Source: Streptomyces sp. GESEQ-35 (GTDB taxonomy: Bacteria > Actinomycetota > Actinomycetes > Streptomycetales > Streptomycetaceae). Taken from it: a stretch of 64,000 bases of DNA. The stretch covers positions 372,001 to 436,000 of the forward strand of contig NZ_JAFFSX010000002.1 in assembly GCF_017948485.1 (NCBI RefSeq), given 5' to 3'. Position 1 is the stretch's first letter. Every line of letters starts with the position of its first letter. Shown here piece by piece: positions 28,541 to 37,932 of the stretch. Under the pieces are notes generated by a model. That model was not told the DNA's origin. It searched no databases and was given only the letters and a program-made list of their open reading frames with translations. A program made the translations under genes and the position numbers.

Positions 28541-31500
28541 TTGGGGAGAGCCCTACGGCGTACGGCCCTGGGGGCGGCGACCGCCGCCGTCCTGGCCGTC
28601 ACGACAGCCGTGCCCACGCACGCGACCGACGAGCCGAGACCGCCGACCGGCAGCCGGGCCACCCCCGGCGCCGGTTCCGTCGTCACCCTCGTCACCGGCG
28701 ACCGGGTCCTCGTCACGAAGGACGGGGCCGTCACCCTGCCCGGCCCGGACGGCACGACCCCCGTCACCCAGACCCGCCGCTCCGGCGACGACCTGTACGT
28801 CTACCCCGAGAGCGCGATCGAGGCGCTCGCCGCCGGCCGCGTCGACGAGGAACTCTTCAATGTCACCGGCCTGGTCCGCCAGGGCTACGACGACGCGCAC
28901 AGCGAGACGCTCCCGCTCATCGCGACGTACGACCGGTCCGTGGCCCGCAGCGTCCCCGCCACGCCGCGCGGCGCCGAACGCGAACTCGTCCTCGACCCGA
29001 TCGACGGCGTGGCACTGAAGACGGACAAGGCGAAGACCGCCGACTTCTGGGCCGACGTCAGCCGGGGCGACGTGAAGAAGCTGTGGCTCGACGCCAAGGT
29101 GCAGGCCACGCTGGACCGTTCGACCCGGCAGGTGCATGCCCCCGAGGCCTGGGCCGCGGGCTACGACGGCAAGGGCACCAAGGTCGCCGTCCTCGACACC
29201 GGGGCCGACGCCGACCACCCGGACCTCAAGGGCCGGATCACCGCGGCGAAGAACTTCACCGACTCCGAGGACGCTGCCGACCGCGACGGCCACGGCACCC
29301 ACACCACCTCCACGGTCGGCGGCACGGGCGCGGCGAGCGACGGCAGGAAGAAGGGCGTCGCGCCGGGCGCCGGACTCCTCAACGGCAAGGTCCTCAACGA
29401 CTACGGCTACGGCGAGACCTCCTGGATCATCGCCGGCATGCAGTGGGCGGTCGACCAGGGCGCCGACGTCGTCTCCATGAGCCTCGGCAACCCGGCCCGC
29501 ACCGACTGCGGCGACCCGATGGCCCAGGCCACCGAGGAACTCGCCAGGTCGAGCAAGGACACCCTGTTCGTCATCGCCGCCGGCAACACCGGACCCGGCA
29601 ACAACACCGTCTCCTCGCCCGGTTGCGCCCCGAGCGTCCTCACCGTCGGCGCCGTCGACCGCGACGACTCCACAGCCTCCTTCTCCAGCCGCGGCCCGGC
29701 GTACGGCTCCCACACCCTCAAGCCCGAGATCACCGCCCCGGGCGTCGGCATCTCCGCCGCCAACGCGGGCGGCCGTGGCGTCTACGCGTACCAGTCCATG
29801 AGTGGTACGTCGATGGCGACGCCGCATGTCGCGGGCGCGGCGGCGCTGGTCAAGCAGCGCCACCCCGACTGGTCCGCCCAGCAGATCAAGGCGGCCCTGG
29901 TCTCCTCGGCCGACGCGGACATCCCCGGCGACGTCCGGGAGGCGGGCGGCGGACGACTCGACGTGGCGACCGCGATCGACCAGCCGGTGCTCGGCGCCCC
30001 CGCGGTCCAGGGCGGCAGCTTCAACTGGCCGCAGGACCGCAGCGACCGCACGACGGTCGCCGTGCCCTACACCAACACCACGGACAGGGCGGTGGAGTTG
30101 AAGTTGTCGGTGCCCGCCGTAACCGGCAACGACGGCTCCACCGTCCGCTCACCGATCGCCCACCTCACGGCCCGCTCCGTCGCCGTCCCGGCGGGGAAGA
30201 CCGTCGAGGTCCCGCTCGCCGTCGACCCGACCGCGAGCCTCAAGCGTGCCCAGTACGGCGACATCACCGGCCGCGTCGTCGCCACGGCCGACGGCGTCAC
30301 CGTCTCGACGCCCTTCTCCCTCTACGTCCAGCCTGAGACGGTCACCCTGCGGGTCAAGCTCGTCGACCGCCTCGGCAAGCCCGCCGACGGCGCCTCCTCC
30401 GTCGACGTCATCGGCACCGAGCGCTCCGCGGGAAGTGCCACGATTGGGCGTCGGTCGTCTGCGGGTCCGTCGTGGCTGGTCGCGCAGTTCCCCGCGCCCC
30501 TTCAGGGCGATGCCGAACCGCTGCCGACTTCGCTCAGCGGCGAGCGGCGGTTCAACGACGGCGCGACCGACCAGACGTACGCGATCCGCCCGGGCAGCTA
30601 CTTCCTCTCCAGCTTCATCACCACGCCGGAGACCGAAGGCACGCTCATCAACTCCCTCGCCTTCGTGGCCCGTCCGCAGCTGGAGATCCGCAAGGACACG
30701 ACCGTCGTGCTCGACGCCCGCAAGGCCCACCGGCTGAGCGTGCGGACGGACAAGCCGTCCGAGATCCGGGCCGCCACGCTCGGGTTCGCGCGCAGCTGGG
30801 ACGACACCTGGCTGCACGCCGGCACCGCGGTCGGCAACCGGACCGTCCGGGGCTACTACGCCTCGGTCGACGGCCGGGCCACCGACGGCAGCTTCGAGTT
30901 CGACAGCTTCTGGCGCGCGGCAGCCCCGCAGATCACCGAACTCGCCGTCGTGGGCGGGCGGTCACTGCATCCGGTGACCGCGTCGACGAGTTCGGCGAAC
31001 CTGGACGGCACGGGCCGGGCGCCGCTGTTCGACGCCAAGTCCGGTACCCAGGAGGACCTTTCGGGCGCCGCCGGGAAGATCGCGCTCGTCGAGCTGCCGG
31101 ACAGCGGCAGCGCGTACGAGATCGCGGAGCGTGCGAAGGCGGCCGGTGCGGTCGCCGTCCTCGGATACCGCGAGGCGCCCGGCCGCTGGTATCCGTCGGC
31201 GGGCTTCACCGGCGGCCCGCTGCCCGTCCTCGGCATCCCGGCCGAGGAAGCGACGGCCCTGCTCGCGGCGACGGACGTGACCCTGCGCTGGAAGGCCACG
31301 GCCAAGAGCCCGTACGTCTACAGCCTCGCCTTCCCGGAGACGGGACCGGTCCACGGTGACCGCGCCTACCGCGCGCGGGACAAGGAGCTGGCGGCGACGA
31401 CGGCGACGTACCAGGCGATGGGTACGGCCACCGACTACATCGACCTGATGACGATGACGCGCCCCAGTGGACTGTCCGGCTACTTCGGTGACTTGGAGAC

Positions 31501-32335
31501 CGTGCCCGCGCCCTTCACCCGCACCGAGTACCACTCGGCCGGCACGACCGGCTGGGGGCACGATGTGTCCAGCAGCTTCCCGTGGGGCGAGTTCATGATC
31601 GACCCGGTGCGGACGTACGAGAAGGGGGAGCGCCGGACCGAGGAGTGGTACGGCGGGGTCGTCTCGCCGGTCGCCCCGCTCGACGACAGCGGGGAGCAGG
31701 CGCTCGCCGCCGAGCGGCAGGGCAACCTGATCGGTGTGGCGCCCGGGTTCTGGGGCGATGCCCAACACCGGGGAGTTCAGGGCGGTTTCGGTGACATCGG
31801 GAACATGGTGCTGAAACAGGACGGCGAGACGATCGGCGACAGCCCCTATCCGTTCGGGGTGTTCGAGGTACCGGCCGAGGAGTCGCCGTACGAACTCACC
31901 CTGAACACCATGAAGATCGGCCCGCCCGCACGTGTGTGGAACCGGTCGACGAGCACGACGACGACCTGGTCCTTCCGCTCCGGCCTCGACGAGGACGTCT
32001 ACTCCCAGGGCGTCCCGCTGCTCTTCCCGCGCTACGAACTGCCGGAGGACGGGCTCAAGACGCTCCCGGCGCGGGACGGGCTGCGCATCGGCCTCACGGC
32101 GACCGGTCACGCGGGCTACGAGCCCGGAGGGTTGACCTCCGCGCAGGTGGCCTACTCGTACGACGGCGGGGAGACCTGGACCGAGGCGCGCATGGAGCGG
32201 GGTGACGGTGGCTGGAACGCGGTGGTGAACCACAGCGGAGCCTCAGGTAAGCAGGTCACACTCAGGGCCCGGCTGACCGACACGAACGGCAATGCGGTCA
32301 CCCAGATCGTGACCCGGGCCTACGACGTGCGCTAG
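28541..32335 (+). CDS. Secreted S8 (subtilisin-like) serine protease with PA domain
   Basis: 1264-aa exported protease. A Sec signal peptide (ALRRTALGAATAAVLAVTTA) leads to a propeptide-like region. The catalytic triad is Asp219 (AVLDTGADADHPDL), His251 (DGHGTHTTS) and Ser424 (MSGTSMATPHVAG), with oxyanion Asn in AAGNTGPGNN. A PA-like domain lies around residues 820-920, followed by beta-rich C-terminal modules. I chose TTG 28541, with GAAGAAGG upstream; TTG 28487 would give 18 more residues. Residues about 637-665 are encoded by a copy of an interspersed repeat kept in frame. The gene is monocistronic and ends at a strong hairpin. Confidence 0.92.
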   Translation: MGRALRRTALGAATAAVLAVTTAVPTHATDEPRPPTGSRATPGAGSVVTLVTGDRVLVTKDGAVTLPGPDGTTPVTQTRRSGDDLYVYPESAIEALAAGRVDEELFNVTGLVRQGYDDAHSETLPLIATYDRSVARSVPATPRGAERELVLDPIDGVALKTDKAKTADFWADVSRGDVKKLWLDAKVQATLDRSTRQVHAPEAWAAGYDGKGTKVAVLDTGADADHPDLKGRITAAKNFTDSEDAADRDGHGTHTTSTVGGTGAASDGRKKGVAPGAGLLNGKVLNDYGYGETSWIIAGMQWAVDQGADVVSMSLGNPARTDCGDPMAQATEELARSSKDTLFVIAAGNTGPGNNTVSSPGCAPSVLTVGAVDRDDSTASFSSRGPAYGSHTLKPEITAPGVGISAANAGGRGVYAYQSMSGTSMATPHVAGAAALVKQRHPDWSAQQIKAALVSSADADIPGDVREAGGGRLDVATAIDQPVLGAPAVQGGSFNWPQDRSDRTTVAVPYTNTTDRAVELKLSVPAVTGNDGSTVRSPIAHLTARSVAVPAGKTVEVPLAVDPTASLKRAQYGDITGRVVATADGVTVSTPFSLYVQPETVTLRVKLVDRLGKPADGASSVDVIGTERSAGSATIGRRSSAGPSWLVAQFPAPLQGDAEPLPTSLSGERRFNDGATDQTYAIRPGSYFLSSFITTPETEGTLINSLAFVARPQLEIRKDTTVVLDARKAHRLSVRTDKPSEIRAATLGFARSWDDTWLHAGTAVGNRTVRGYYASVDGRATDGSFEFDSFWRAAAPQITELAVVGGRSLHPVTASTSSANLDGTGRAPLFDAKSGTQEDLSGAAGKIALVELPDSGSAYEIAERAKAAGAVAVLGYREAPGRWYPSAGFTGGPLPVLGIPAEEATALLAATDVTLRWKATAKSPYVYSLAFPETGPVHGDRAYRARDKELAATTATYQAMGTATDYIDLMTMTRPSGLSGYFGDLETVPAPFTRTEYHSAGTTGWGHDVSSSFPWGEFMIDPVRTYEKGERRTEEWYGGVVSPVAPLDDSGEQALAAERQGNLIGVAPGFWGDAQHRGVQGGFGDIGNMVLKQDGETIGDSPYPFGVFEVPAEESPYELTLNTMKIGPPARVWNRSTSTTTTWSFRSGLDEDVYSQGVPLLFPRYELPEDGLKTLPARDGLRIGLTATGHAGYEPGGLTSAQVAYSYDGGETWTEARMERGDGGWNAVVNHSGASGKQVTLRARLTDTNGNAVTQIVTRAYDVR
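30452..30533 (+). repeat. Streptomyces-type interspersed repeat, copy C, inside the protease CDS
   Basis: Contains CGTCGTGGCTGGTCGCGCAG, TTCCCCGCGCCCC and GCCGAACCGCTGCCGACTT, matching the intergenic copies, but lies inside an open reading frame. It is translated as GPSWLVAQFPAPLQGDAEP without a stop or frameshift. Confidence 0.88.
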
Positions 32336-32351
32336 CGCTCCGCTGGAGACG

Positions 32352-32371
32352 CGCGCCCCTCACGGGGCGCG
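32352..32371 (+). terminator. Hairpin after the protease gene
   Basis: CGCGCCCC-TCAC-GGGGCGCG forms a perfect 8-bp stem 16 bp after the stop. No T-run follows, as is common in Streptomyces. Confidence 0.65.
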
Positions 32372-32475
32372 ACAGGCGTCGCCGGGCGGTTCTCCCGTGG
32401 GGGGTGGGATCGCCCGGCGACTTCTTTTCCCGATGCCCCGTTTTCATCCGGCCCGTGCGGTGGACAATTGGGGGC

Positions 32476-34128
32476 ATGAGCCAGCAGGGGGGAAGTCCCA
32501 CCGGTCACGAGGACGACTGGTGGGGACAGCTGTACAACGACTCCACCGACGACACGGGCCCCACGGCCGAGCCCGACTCGGTCGACGACCGGTTCGTCTC
32601 GGCGGCGGGGGCGGTGGGCGACGGCAGTGCGTCGGACTCGGGGGCTTTGGGCGACGGCAGTGCGTCGGGGGCGACAGTCCCTCAGCCGCGAGCCGGGGCC
32701 TCACCGACAGGGGGCCCGGGACGGCACCGGGCCCCCTGGGAATCCCCGCCCACCGCATCTCCGCCCCCGGCGACGTTCCCGCCGGGTCCCAAGCCCCCCG
32801 GCTTCGCCGACCAGCCGCCCTCGACGACCGGCGCCGCCCGCACCTCGACGGAGACACCGGCCACGACCACCCCGGCGTCATGGACCCCGGAGGACACACC
32901 GCCGGGGTCGGCGCGGGACGACACGGTGGCGAACAGCGACAGGAGAGCCGGTTCCCCCCGGGGAGGGGCCGATGACTCGGCCGACGTGCCTTCCGAGGCT
33001 CCTTCCGTGCCGGTGCCCGCTCGTCCCCCCGTCGAGCCCGACTCGGAGGAGCGCCCCGCAAGACCTCCGCGTCCCGCAGGACCCGGCGCCGAAGCCCCGG
33101 CCACCTCGCCGCCCGCCCGCCATGCCGCGCCCACGCGCGTCGACATCCCCACAACCCCGCCCCCGTCCCTCGACTACGTCGGCTCAGGACCTCCCACCTA
33201 CGACGCCGAACCCACCGCGTTGCCCCCCGCCGATCCGGATGAGCTGGACGATCTGGTCGCGGACACCGTGCTGGACGGGGCGCGGTACGGGGCGTGTTCG
33301 TTGCGGGCTGTCTCCGTGCGGGGGGACTCCGCGCGGTACCGGGGCGAGCCGCGGCGCGATTCGTTGCTCATGGCGCGGTTCGGCAGCGGCGACCACACGT
33401 TGATCCTCGTGGCGATGGCGACCGGCGCCCGTGCGACACCGGGGGCGCACCGGGCGGCCGCCGAGGCCTGCCACTGGATCGGACGGGCCGTGGGACGCAG
33501 CCATGCCCGGCTCAGCGAGGACATCCGGGCCGCCCGGCGCGGTGATCTGAAGTCCGGGCTGCACCGGCTCACCGACCGCAGCCTCGGCAAGCTCCGCGCC
33601 ACCGCCGCCGAGCAGGGCATCGACCCCGAGGAGTACGCGGCCACCCTGCGCTGCCTGCTGCTGCCCGCCGACCCCGAGTGCCGTACGCGCGTGTTCTTCG
33701 GCGTCGGAGCGGGCGGACTGTTCCGGCTCAGGGACGGCGAGTGGCATGACATCGAGCCGCAGATCGGCGACATCACCGGCGAACCCGTCGTCGGCTTCGG
33801 CTCGCTCCCGCACGAGACCCCCGAGGGCGACCGGCTCACCATGGACCTGGGCATCCCGACCCCCCCGAGCCCGTACGAACCCGCACTCGAGCCGCCCCGC
33901 GAACCCTTCCGCTTCCGTGCCTCCGTCGCCCGCCCCGGTGACACGCTCCTGATGTGCACCGGCGGCCTGGCCGAACCCCTGCGCGGCGAACCCGAACTGT
34001 GCAAGTACCTGACCGGCCGATGGTCGGGCCCCACCCCGCCCGGTCTCGCCGCGTTCCTCGCCGACACCCAGACCCGGGTCAAGGGATACGCCGACGACCG
34101 TACGGCCGCCGCCGTCTGGGAGGAGTGA
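32476..34128 (+). CDS. PP2C-like domain protein, probable pseudophosphatase
   Basis: 550-aa soluble protein. The first ~250 residues are low-complexity, rich in Pro, Ser, Thr, Asp and Gly, with an 11-residue near-repeat (GDGSAS...) encoded by a 33-bp tandem unit. The C-terminal ~300 residues follow a PP2C layout: SVRGDSARYRGEPRRDSLLM, then VAMATGARA where the metal Asp-Gly is expected, and DTLLMCTGGLAEPL where CTDGL is expected. Two metal-binding aspartates are therefore absent, so it is probably catalytically dead and binds a partner. The ATG at 32476 has GGGGGC upstream. There is no neighbouring kinase. Confidence 0.75.
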   Translation: MSQQGGSPTGHEDDWWGQLYNDSTDDTGPTAEPDSVDDRFVSAAGAVGDGSASDSGALGDGSASGATVPQPRAGASPTGGPGRHRAPWESPPTASPPPATFPPGPKPPGFADQPPSTTGAARTSTETPATTTPASWTPEDTPPGSARDDTVANSDRRAGSPRGGADDSADVPSEAPSVPVPARPPVEPDSEERPARPPRPAGPGAEAPATSPPARHAAPTRVDIPTTPPPSLDYVGSGPPTYDAEPTALPPADPDELDDLVADTVLDGARYGACSLRAVSVRGDSARYRGEPRRDSLLMARFGSGDHTLILVAMATGARATPGAHRAAAEACHWIGRAVGRSHARLSEDIRAARRGDLKSGLHRLTDRSLGKLRATAAEQGIDPEEYAATLRCLLLPADPECRTRVFFGVGAGGLFRLRDGEWHDIEPQIGDITGEPVVGFGSLPHETPEGDRLTMDLGIPTPPSPYEPALEPPREPFRFRASVARPGDTLLMCTGGLAEPLRGEPELCKYLTGRWSGPTPPGLAAFLADTQTRVKGYADDRTAAAVWEE

Positions 34129-34178
34129 CCGCACGACCTCGTAGGCTGACTCTCGCACGCGATGGACAGGAGGCCGAG

Positions 34179-34889
34179 GTGGCCGGGATGACGCCGACCG
34201 AGACGACGGTGGCCGAGGTGATGGCCGAGCTGGCCGCGCTCGACGACCCGAAGGCACGCGCGGTGAACGAGAAGCACGGTGACGATCACGGTGTGAACCT
34301 CAGCAAGCTGCGCGCGCTCGCGAAGCGGCTGAAGACACAGCAGGAACTCGCGCGCCGGCTCTGGGAGACGGATGACACCGCGGCGAGACTGCTGGCGCTT
34401 CTGATCTGCCGCCCGAAGGCCTTCGAGCGTGCCGAGCTGGACGCCATGGTGCGCGAGGCGCGCGCACCCAAGGTGCACGACTGGCTCGTGAACTACGTGG
34501 TGAAGAAGAGCCCGCACTCCGAGGAGCTGCGCCTGGCCTGGTCCGCCGATCCGGATCCGGTGGTCGCGAGTGCCGGCTGGGCGCTGACCACCGAACGCGT
34601 GGCGAAGAAGCCCGAGGGACTCGGCCTCGCCGGGCTGCTCGACGTCATCGAGGCGGAGATGAAGGACGCCCCGGACCGCCTCCAGTGGGCGATGAACCAC
34701 TGCCTGGCGCAGATCGGCATCGAGCACGCCGAGCACCGCGCCCGTGCCCTCGACATCGGTGAGCGCCTGGAGGTGCTCAAGGACTACCCGACGTCCCCGG
34801 GCTGCACGTCTCCGTTCGCGCCCACCTGGATCACCGAGATGGTGCGCCGGCAGGAAGATCGTGCTCAGTCGGTCCGGGGAACCCACTGA
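34179..34889 (+). CDS. DNA alkylation repair (AlkD-like) HEAT-repeat protein
   Basis: 236-aa all-helical protein resembling the AlkD/AlkC-like family (COG4912 type): NLSKLRALAKRLKTQQELAR, LWETDDTAARLLALLICRP, VHDWLVNYVVKKSP and a terminal IGEXLEVLKDYPTSPGC-type helix. Some relatives are only structural. GTG 34179 is preferred because AGGAGG lies 5 nt upstream; ATG 34188 is downstream in frame. The 3' end overlaps the converging HTH gene by 25 bp. Confidence 0.75.
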   Translation: MAGMTPTETTVAEVMAELAALDDPKARAVNEKHGDDHGVNLSKLRALAKRLKTQQELARRLWETDDTAARLLALLICRPKAFERAELDAMVREARAPKVHDWLVNYVVKKSPHSEELRLAWSADPDPVVASAGWALTTERVAKKPEGLGLAGLLDVIEAEMKDAPDRLQWAMNHCLAQIGIEHAEHRARALDIGERLEVLKDYPTSPGCTSPFAPTWITEMVRRQEDRAQSVRGTH

Positions 34890-36199
34890 AGCTCGGAGTA
34901 CCAGTAGCGGGGCAGGCCCTCGATGCCGCTCGTGCGGAACGGACGGCCGTGGTCGTCGATGCGGACCGTTCCGGAGCGCCCCTGTGAGGACCAGTCGAGC
35001 TCCAGGAACCAGCGGCAGTCGCAGGTCCGGGTCGTCGCGGTGACGAGCAGTACCTCCGGGTCCTCGGAGGAGACCCGGTAGGGCATGCGCACCGCCGGGA
35101 TCGGGCCGTTCTCGTCGCCGCCGTCGACCGGGCGGGCGATGGGCCGGCTGATGTCCAGGTTGACGTCGAAGTAGCGCGGGGAGAGCGATCCGCCGCAGCC
35201 CTGGTCCATGGAGTACACGTTCCCGGCGACGGGCTCGGCGCGGCCCACCACCCGGACGCGGAGCGCCTCCAGGACCACCGCGGTGGAGTCGCGCCCCTGC
35301 ACCGAGATCTCCACCAGCTGCTCCCGCCCGTGCACCGCCCCGAGCTCCCGGGCCCAGTTCGCGGCGTCCTGCGACACCGGCGGCGGAGGGACCTGTTGCG
35401 GCGCCTTGTCGACGATGTAGTCGTGAGCGCAACCGAGGGCCCACTCATGGGAGTTGGCGGTCCAGGTGAGCGGCACGGCGGCCGTGCCGGTCGGCGGCTG
35501 TTCGCCGCCGGAGGAGCCGCCGCCCGACGGGCCGTCGCCGGAGGGGGCGCCGCCGCCGTCGCTGGGCGGTGCGGACGTGGTCGCCTTGCCGCTGACGGAC
35601 GGGGACGGTGTGGCCGATCCGGGGGAGGCGCTGGGCGACTTCGCCGACGGGCTCTTCGGTGCGCCGGACGACGTCGTGGCGGCGGGGCCCGCCGACCGTG
35701 CACTGCCGTCCACCGAGGAGCGCCCGTCCGGCAGCGCGGCGAGGCTGCCCAGGGTGGCGAGCAGCGCGGCCGTCACGGCGGCCGTCGTGACCGTGATGCG
35801 TCGGCGGCGGTACCAAGGGGTGCGGGGAGCGGCGGAGTTGGAGGCGGGTGCGGGGACAGGATCCAGCGCCGTGTCGGTCGGCTCCACCGAGTCCGTACGG
35901 TCCATACCGTCCGCTTCCGTCGTCTTCGCCTTCCCCGCGGAGCGCTGTCGGGCCGCCACCGCGGCCAGCCACAGCCGGTGCAGCTCCAACCGCTCCTCCG
36001 AAGACGCCCCGCACAGTGCGGCGAAGCGTTCCACGGGGGCGAAGTCGAGAGGGACCGCTTCGCCCGCGCAGTAGCGGTGCAGGGTGGAGGTGTTCATGTG
36101 CAGGCGGCGGGCCAGCGCACCGTAACTGCGGTCCGTACGCGCCTTCAACTGCCTCAGCAGCGCCGCGAACCGATCGACGTCGTCCTCTTCCGGCACCAT
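34865..36199 (-). CDS. XRE-type HTH protein with one membrane segment and extracytoplasmic domain
   Basis: 444-aa protein. The N-terminus is an XRE-like HTH (FAALLRQLKARTDRSYGALA, RRLHMNTSTLHRYC) followed by a helical stretch. One membrane segment lies near residues 145-165 (ITVTTAAVTAALLATLGSLA) after RRRR. A long Ser/Gly/Pro linker leads to an extracytoplasmic C-terminal domain with four cysteines (ALGCAHDY, DQGCGG, TRTCDCRW). The architecture suggests a cell-envelope sensor that binds DNA directly. The ATG at 36199 has GGGAGGGGAG upstream. A secreted protein gene is divergent at 223 bp and may be its target or ligand (inference). Confidence 0.8.
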   Translation of the reverse strand: MVPEEDDVDRFAALLRQLKARTDRSYGALARRLHMNTSTLHRYCAGEAVPLDFAPVERFAALCGASSEERLELHRLWLAAVAARQRSAGKAKTTEADGMDRTDSVEPTDTALDPVPAPASNSAAPRTPWYRRRRITVTTAAVTAALLATLGSLAALPDGRSSVDGSARSAGPAATTSSGAPKSPSAKSPSASPGSATPSPSVSGKATTSAPPSDGGGAPSGDGPSGGGSSGGEQPPTGTAAVPLTWTANSHEWALGCAHDYIVDKAPQQVPPPPVSQDAANWARELGAVHGREQLVEISVQGRDSTAVVLEALRVRVVGRAEPVAGNVYSMDQGCGGSLSPRYFDVNLDISRPIARPVDGGDENGPIPAVRMPYRVSSEDPEVLLVTATTRTCDCRWFLELDWSSQGRSGTVRIDDHGRPFRTSGIEGLPRYWYSELQWVPRTD

Positions 36200-36422
36200 T
36201 CCCCCGTATCTCCCCTCCCGGGACGCCGTCCCAGGCTCCCCTGTACCTGCACGTCGGACGGGCTGGGATGGTTCCACCGTCGCCGATGGGGCGCCGGCGG
36301 TTGCCTCCGCCCGCCGTGACCGCCGATGCTCTTGGTGCCGCACCGACCAGGACCGGGCCGGCCACCTGGTACCGCGGCGGCGTCCGGCATCGCACTCACG
36401 CACTCACTCACGGGGGACACCC

Positions 36423-37031
36423 ATGCCCATGCCCATCCGAGCAGGCGCGCTCACCCTACTCGCCCTCACCGGCCTCACGCTGGCTTCTGTACTGGCCGCA
36501 CCGGCCGGCGCGACAGCCGGTACGGGCTTCCTCTCGGCCGCCGACCTGCCGCCGCACCCTTCGTCCTCCTGGACCGCCGGCGAGGTCACCGACGGCGTCC
36601 CGGAGGAACTGCTGCTGTGCCTGGCGGACACGCTGCCGGGCTACGACTCCCGCTACCGCGCCTTCCACACCGAACTGGACACCAGCGCCCGCCAGTTGAC
36701 GATCGTCACGGGCTCGCCGGCCAAGGCCAAGGCCCTCGCCACACGCCTCGACGCGGAGATCCGGTCCTGCCCGACCCGCATCGAGCAGCGCGACCCGGAG
36801 ACCGAGGCCGTCCACAAGGACTACGGCACGCTGCCCGTCGAAGACGGCGCCCGCGTCCACGGCCTGCACACCGAAACCTCCTGGGGCGCGACGGACATCC
36901 ACCTCCTCTCGGTCGGCCGGGACGGACGCACCGTCACGGTCGTGGAGTGGTCGCAACTGGGCGACTTCGACGACGCACCGGTGACCGCCTTCAGGAAAAC
37001 GACCACCACGGCCGTCGCCAAGCTCTACTGA
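36423..37031 (+). CDS. Secreted hypothetical protein
   Basis: 202-aa protein with a clear Sec signal peptide (GALTLLALTGLTLASVLAAP, cleavage near AGATA). The mature part has two cysteines (LLLCLADTLP, RSCPTRIE), probably one disulfide, and no family I recognise. The ATG at 36423 follows GGGGGACACCC. It is divergent from the membrane HTH gene. Confidence 0.75.
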   Translation: MPMPIRAGALTLLALTGLTLASVLAAPAGATAGTGFLSAADLPPHPSSSWTAGEVTDGVPEELLLCLADTLPGYDSRYRAFHTELDTSARQLTIVTGSPAKAKALATRLDAEIRSCPTRIEQRDPETEAVHKDYGTLPVEDGARVHGLHTETSWGATDIHLLSVGRDGRTVTVVEWSQLGDFDDAPVTAFRKTTTTAVAKLY

Positions 37032-37420
37032 CCCATGGGGGAACGCACCTGAACAACGGTCAATAGCGGCGTTTTCCGGCCAGATTCACCGGCTTGGGGG
37101 AGGGCTCGGGCCCTACTGCCTCACGGCTTCGTCGAGTACGGCGGGATCGGCAGAGCGCAGTCGGCAGTTGGGCCGACCCCGACCCGGTCTCCGTACCCCT
37201 CCCGCGGCCGCCCGGCGTGTCGAAGGGAACCTCTACCTGCGCTCATTCACCGGCGGCGCCCTCCGCACCCGTGGCCGAACATCCGGTCGTTGACGATTCC
37301 ACATGACTGGCGAGAGCCCGAGCGGGCATGGATCCCCGTGAACGTGTTCGAGGCAGGAGGGGAACCGACATCGGCACGCGGGCGGGGGTCATGAAAAGGC
37401 AGGCACGAGGGGGCGGTCCC
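37032..37420. other. 389-bp region without a convincing gene
   Basis: This gap separates the secreted protein gene from the HATPase_c gene. Open frames inside it (for example 37094-37306) have poor start signals and no protein character. It presumably holds the promoter of the downstream gene; a TTGACG lies near 37290, but I cannot pair it with a good -10. Confidence 0.5.
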
Positions 37421-37867
37421 ATGGCGATCGGGGCCTCCTCGGCTAGGACAGCGGGGGAAGAGGCCGGCGGCGCCACGGCGCAGTCGCCGCAACTGCGGCG
37501 CAGATTCGGACGCGCGGACCTACAGGCGGTGCCGGAGGCACGCAGGGCGCTGCGCGAGCTGTTGGGGCACTGGGGGAAACCGGGGCGGTCGGAGATAGCG
37601 GAGCTGCTCACCAGCGAGCTCGTCACCAACGCGCTCGTCCACACCGACCACGACGCGGTCCTGACGGCCGTCGTCGGACCCCGTGGACTACGGGTGGAAG
37701 TACGGGACTTCGTGGCCCGCAGGCCCAGACTGTGCGTACCGAACGCCGACGACGGTACGCACGGCAGGGGCCTGGTCCTGGTGCAGTCCCTCGCGGACGC
37801 CTGGGGCGTACGGCCGCACGGGGTGGGGAAGGCGGTGTGGTTCGAGCTCGACGCGGGAGCCGTATGA
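37421..37867 (+). CDS. HATPase_c (anti-sigma/SpoIIAB-like) ATP-binding protein
   Basis: 148-aa GHKL-fold ATPase typical of the many Streptomyces RsbW/SpoIIAB-like proteins. The N-box is ELLTSELVTNALVHTDHDAV, the G1-like part is LRVEVRDFVARRP and the G2-like part is GTHGRGLVLVQSLADAWGV. It probably binds a partner (anti-anti-sigma factor or sigma factor) under ATP control. The ATG at 37421 follows GAGGGGG; an in-frame ATG is also at 37391 and one at 37328. A strong hairpin follows the stop. Confidence 0.85.
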   Translation: MAIGASSARTAGEEAGGATAQSPQLRRRFGRADLQAVPEARRALRELLGHWGKPGRSEIAELLTSELVTNALVHTDHDAVLTAVVGPRGLRVEVRDFVARRPRLCVPNADDGTHGRGLVLVQSLADAWGVRPHGVGKAVWFELDAGAV

Positions 37868-37871
37868 CAAA

Positions 37872-37910
37872 GCGTCAGGGGGCACGGCCTCGGGCCGTAC
37901 CCCCTGACGC
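37872..37910. terminator. Strong bidirectional hairpin
   Basis: GCGTCAGGGGG pairs with CCCCCTGACGC, and inside it ACGGCC pairs with GGCCGT around a TCG loop, with one C/A mismatch. It lies between the converging HATPase_c and DUF2637 genes and should stop both transcripts. Confidence 0.85.
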
Positions 37911-37932
37911 CACCGGCATCCGTTCCTGGCTC

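Noticed and set aside
37094..37306. Possible 70-aa ORF in the gap before the HATPase_c gene
   Set aside because: No good ribosome-binding site, no domain and Pro/Ser/Arg-rich content typical of random GC-rich frames.
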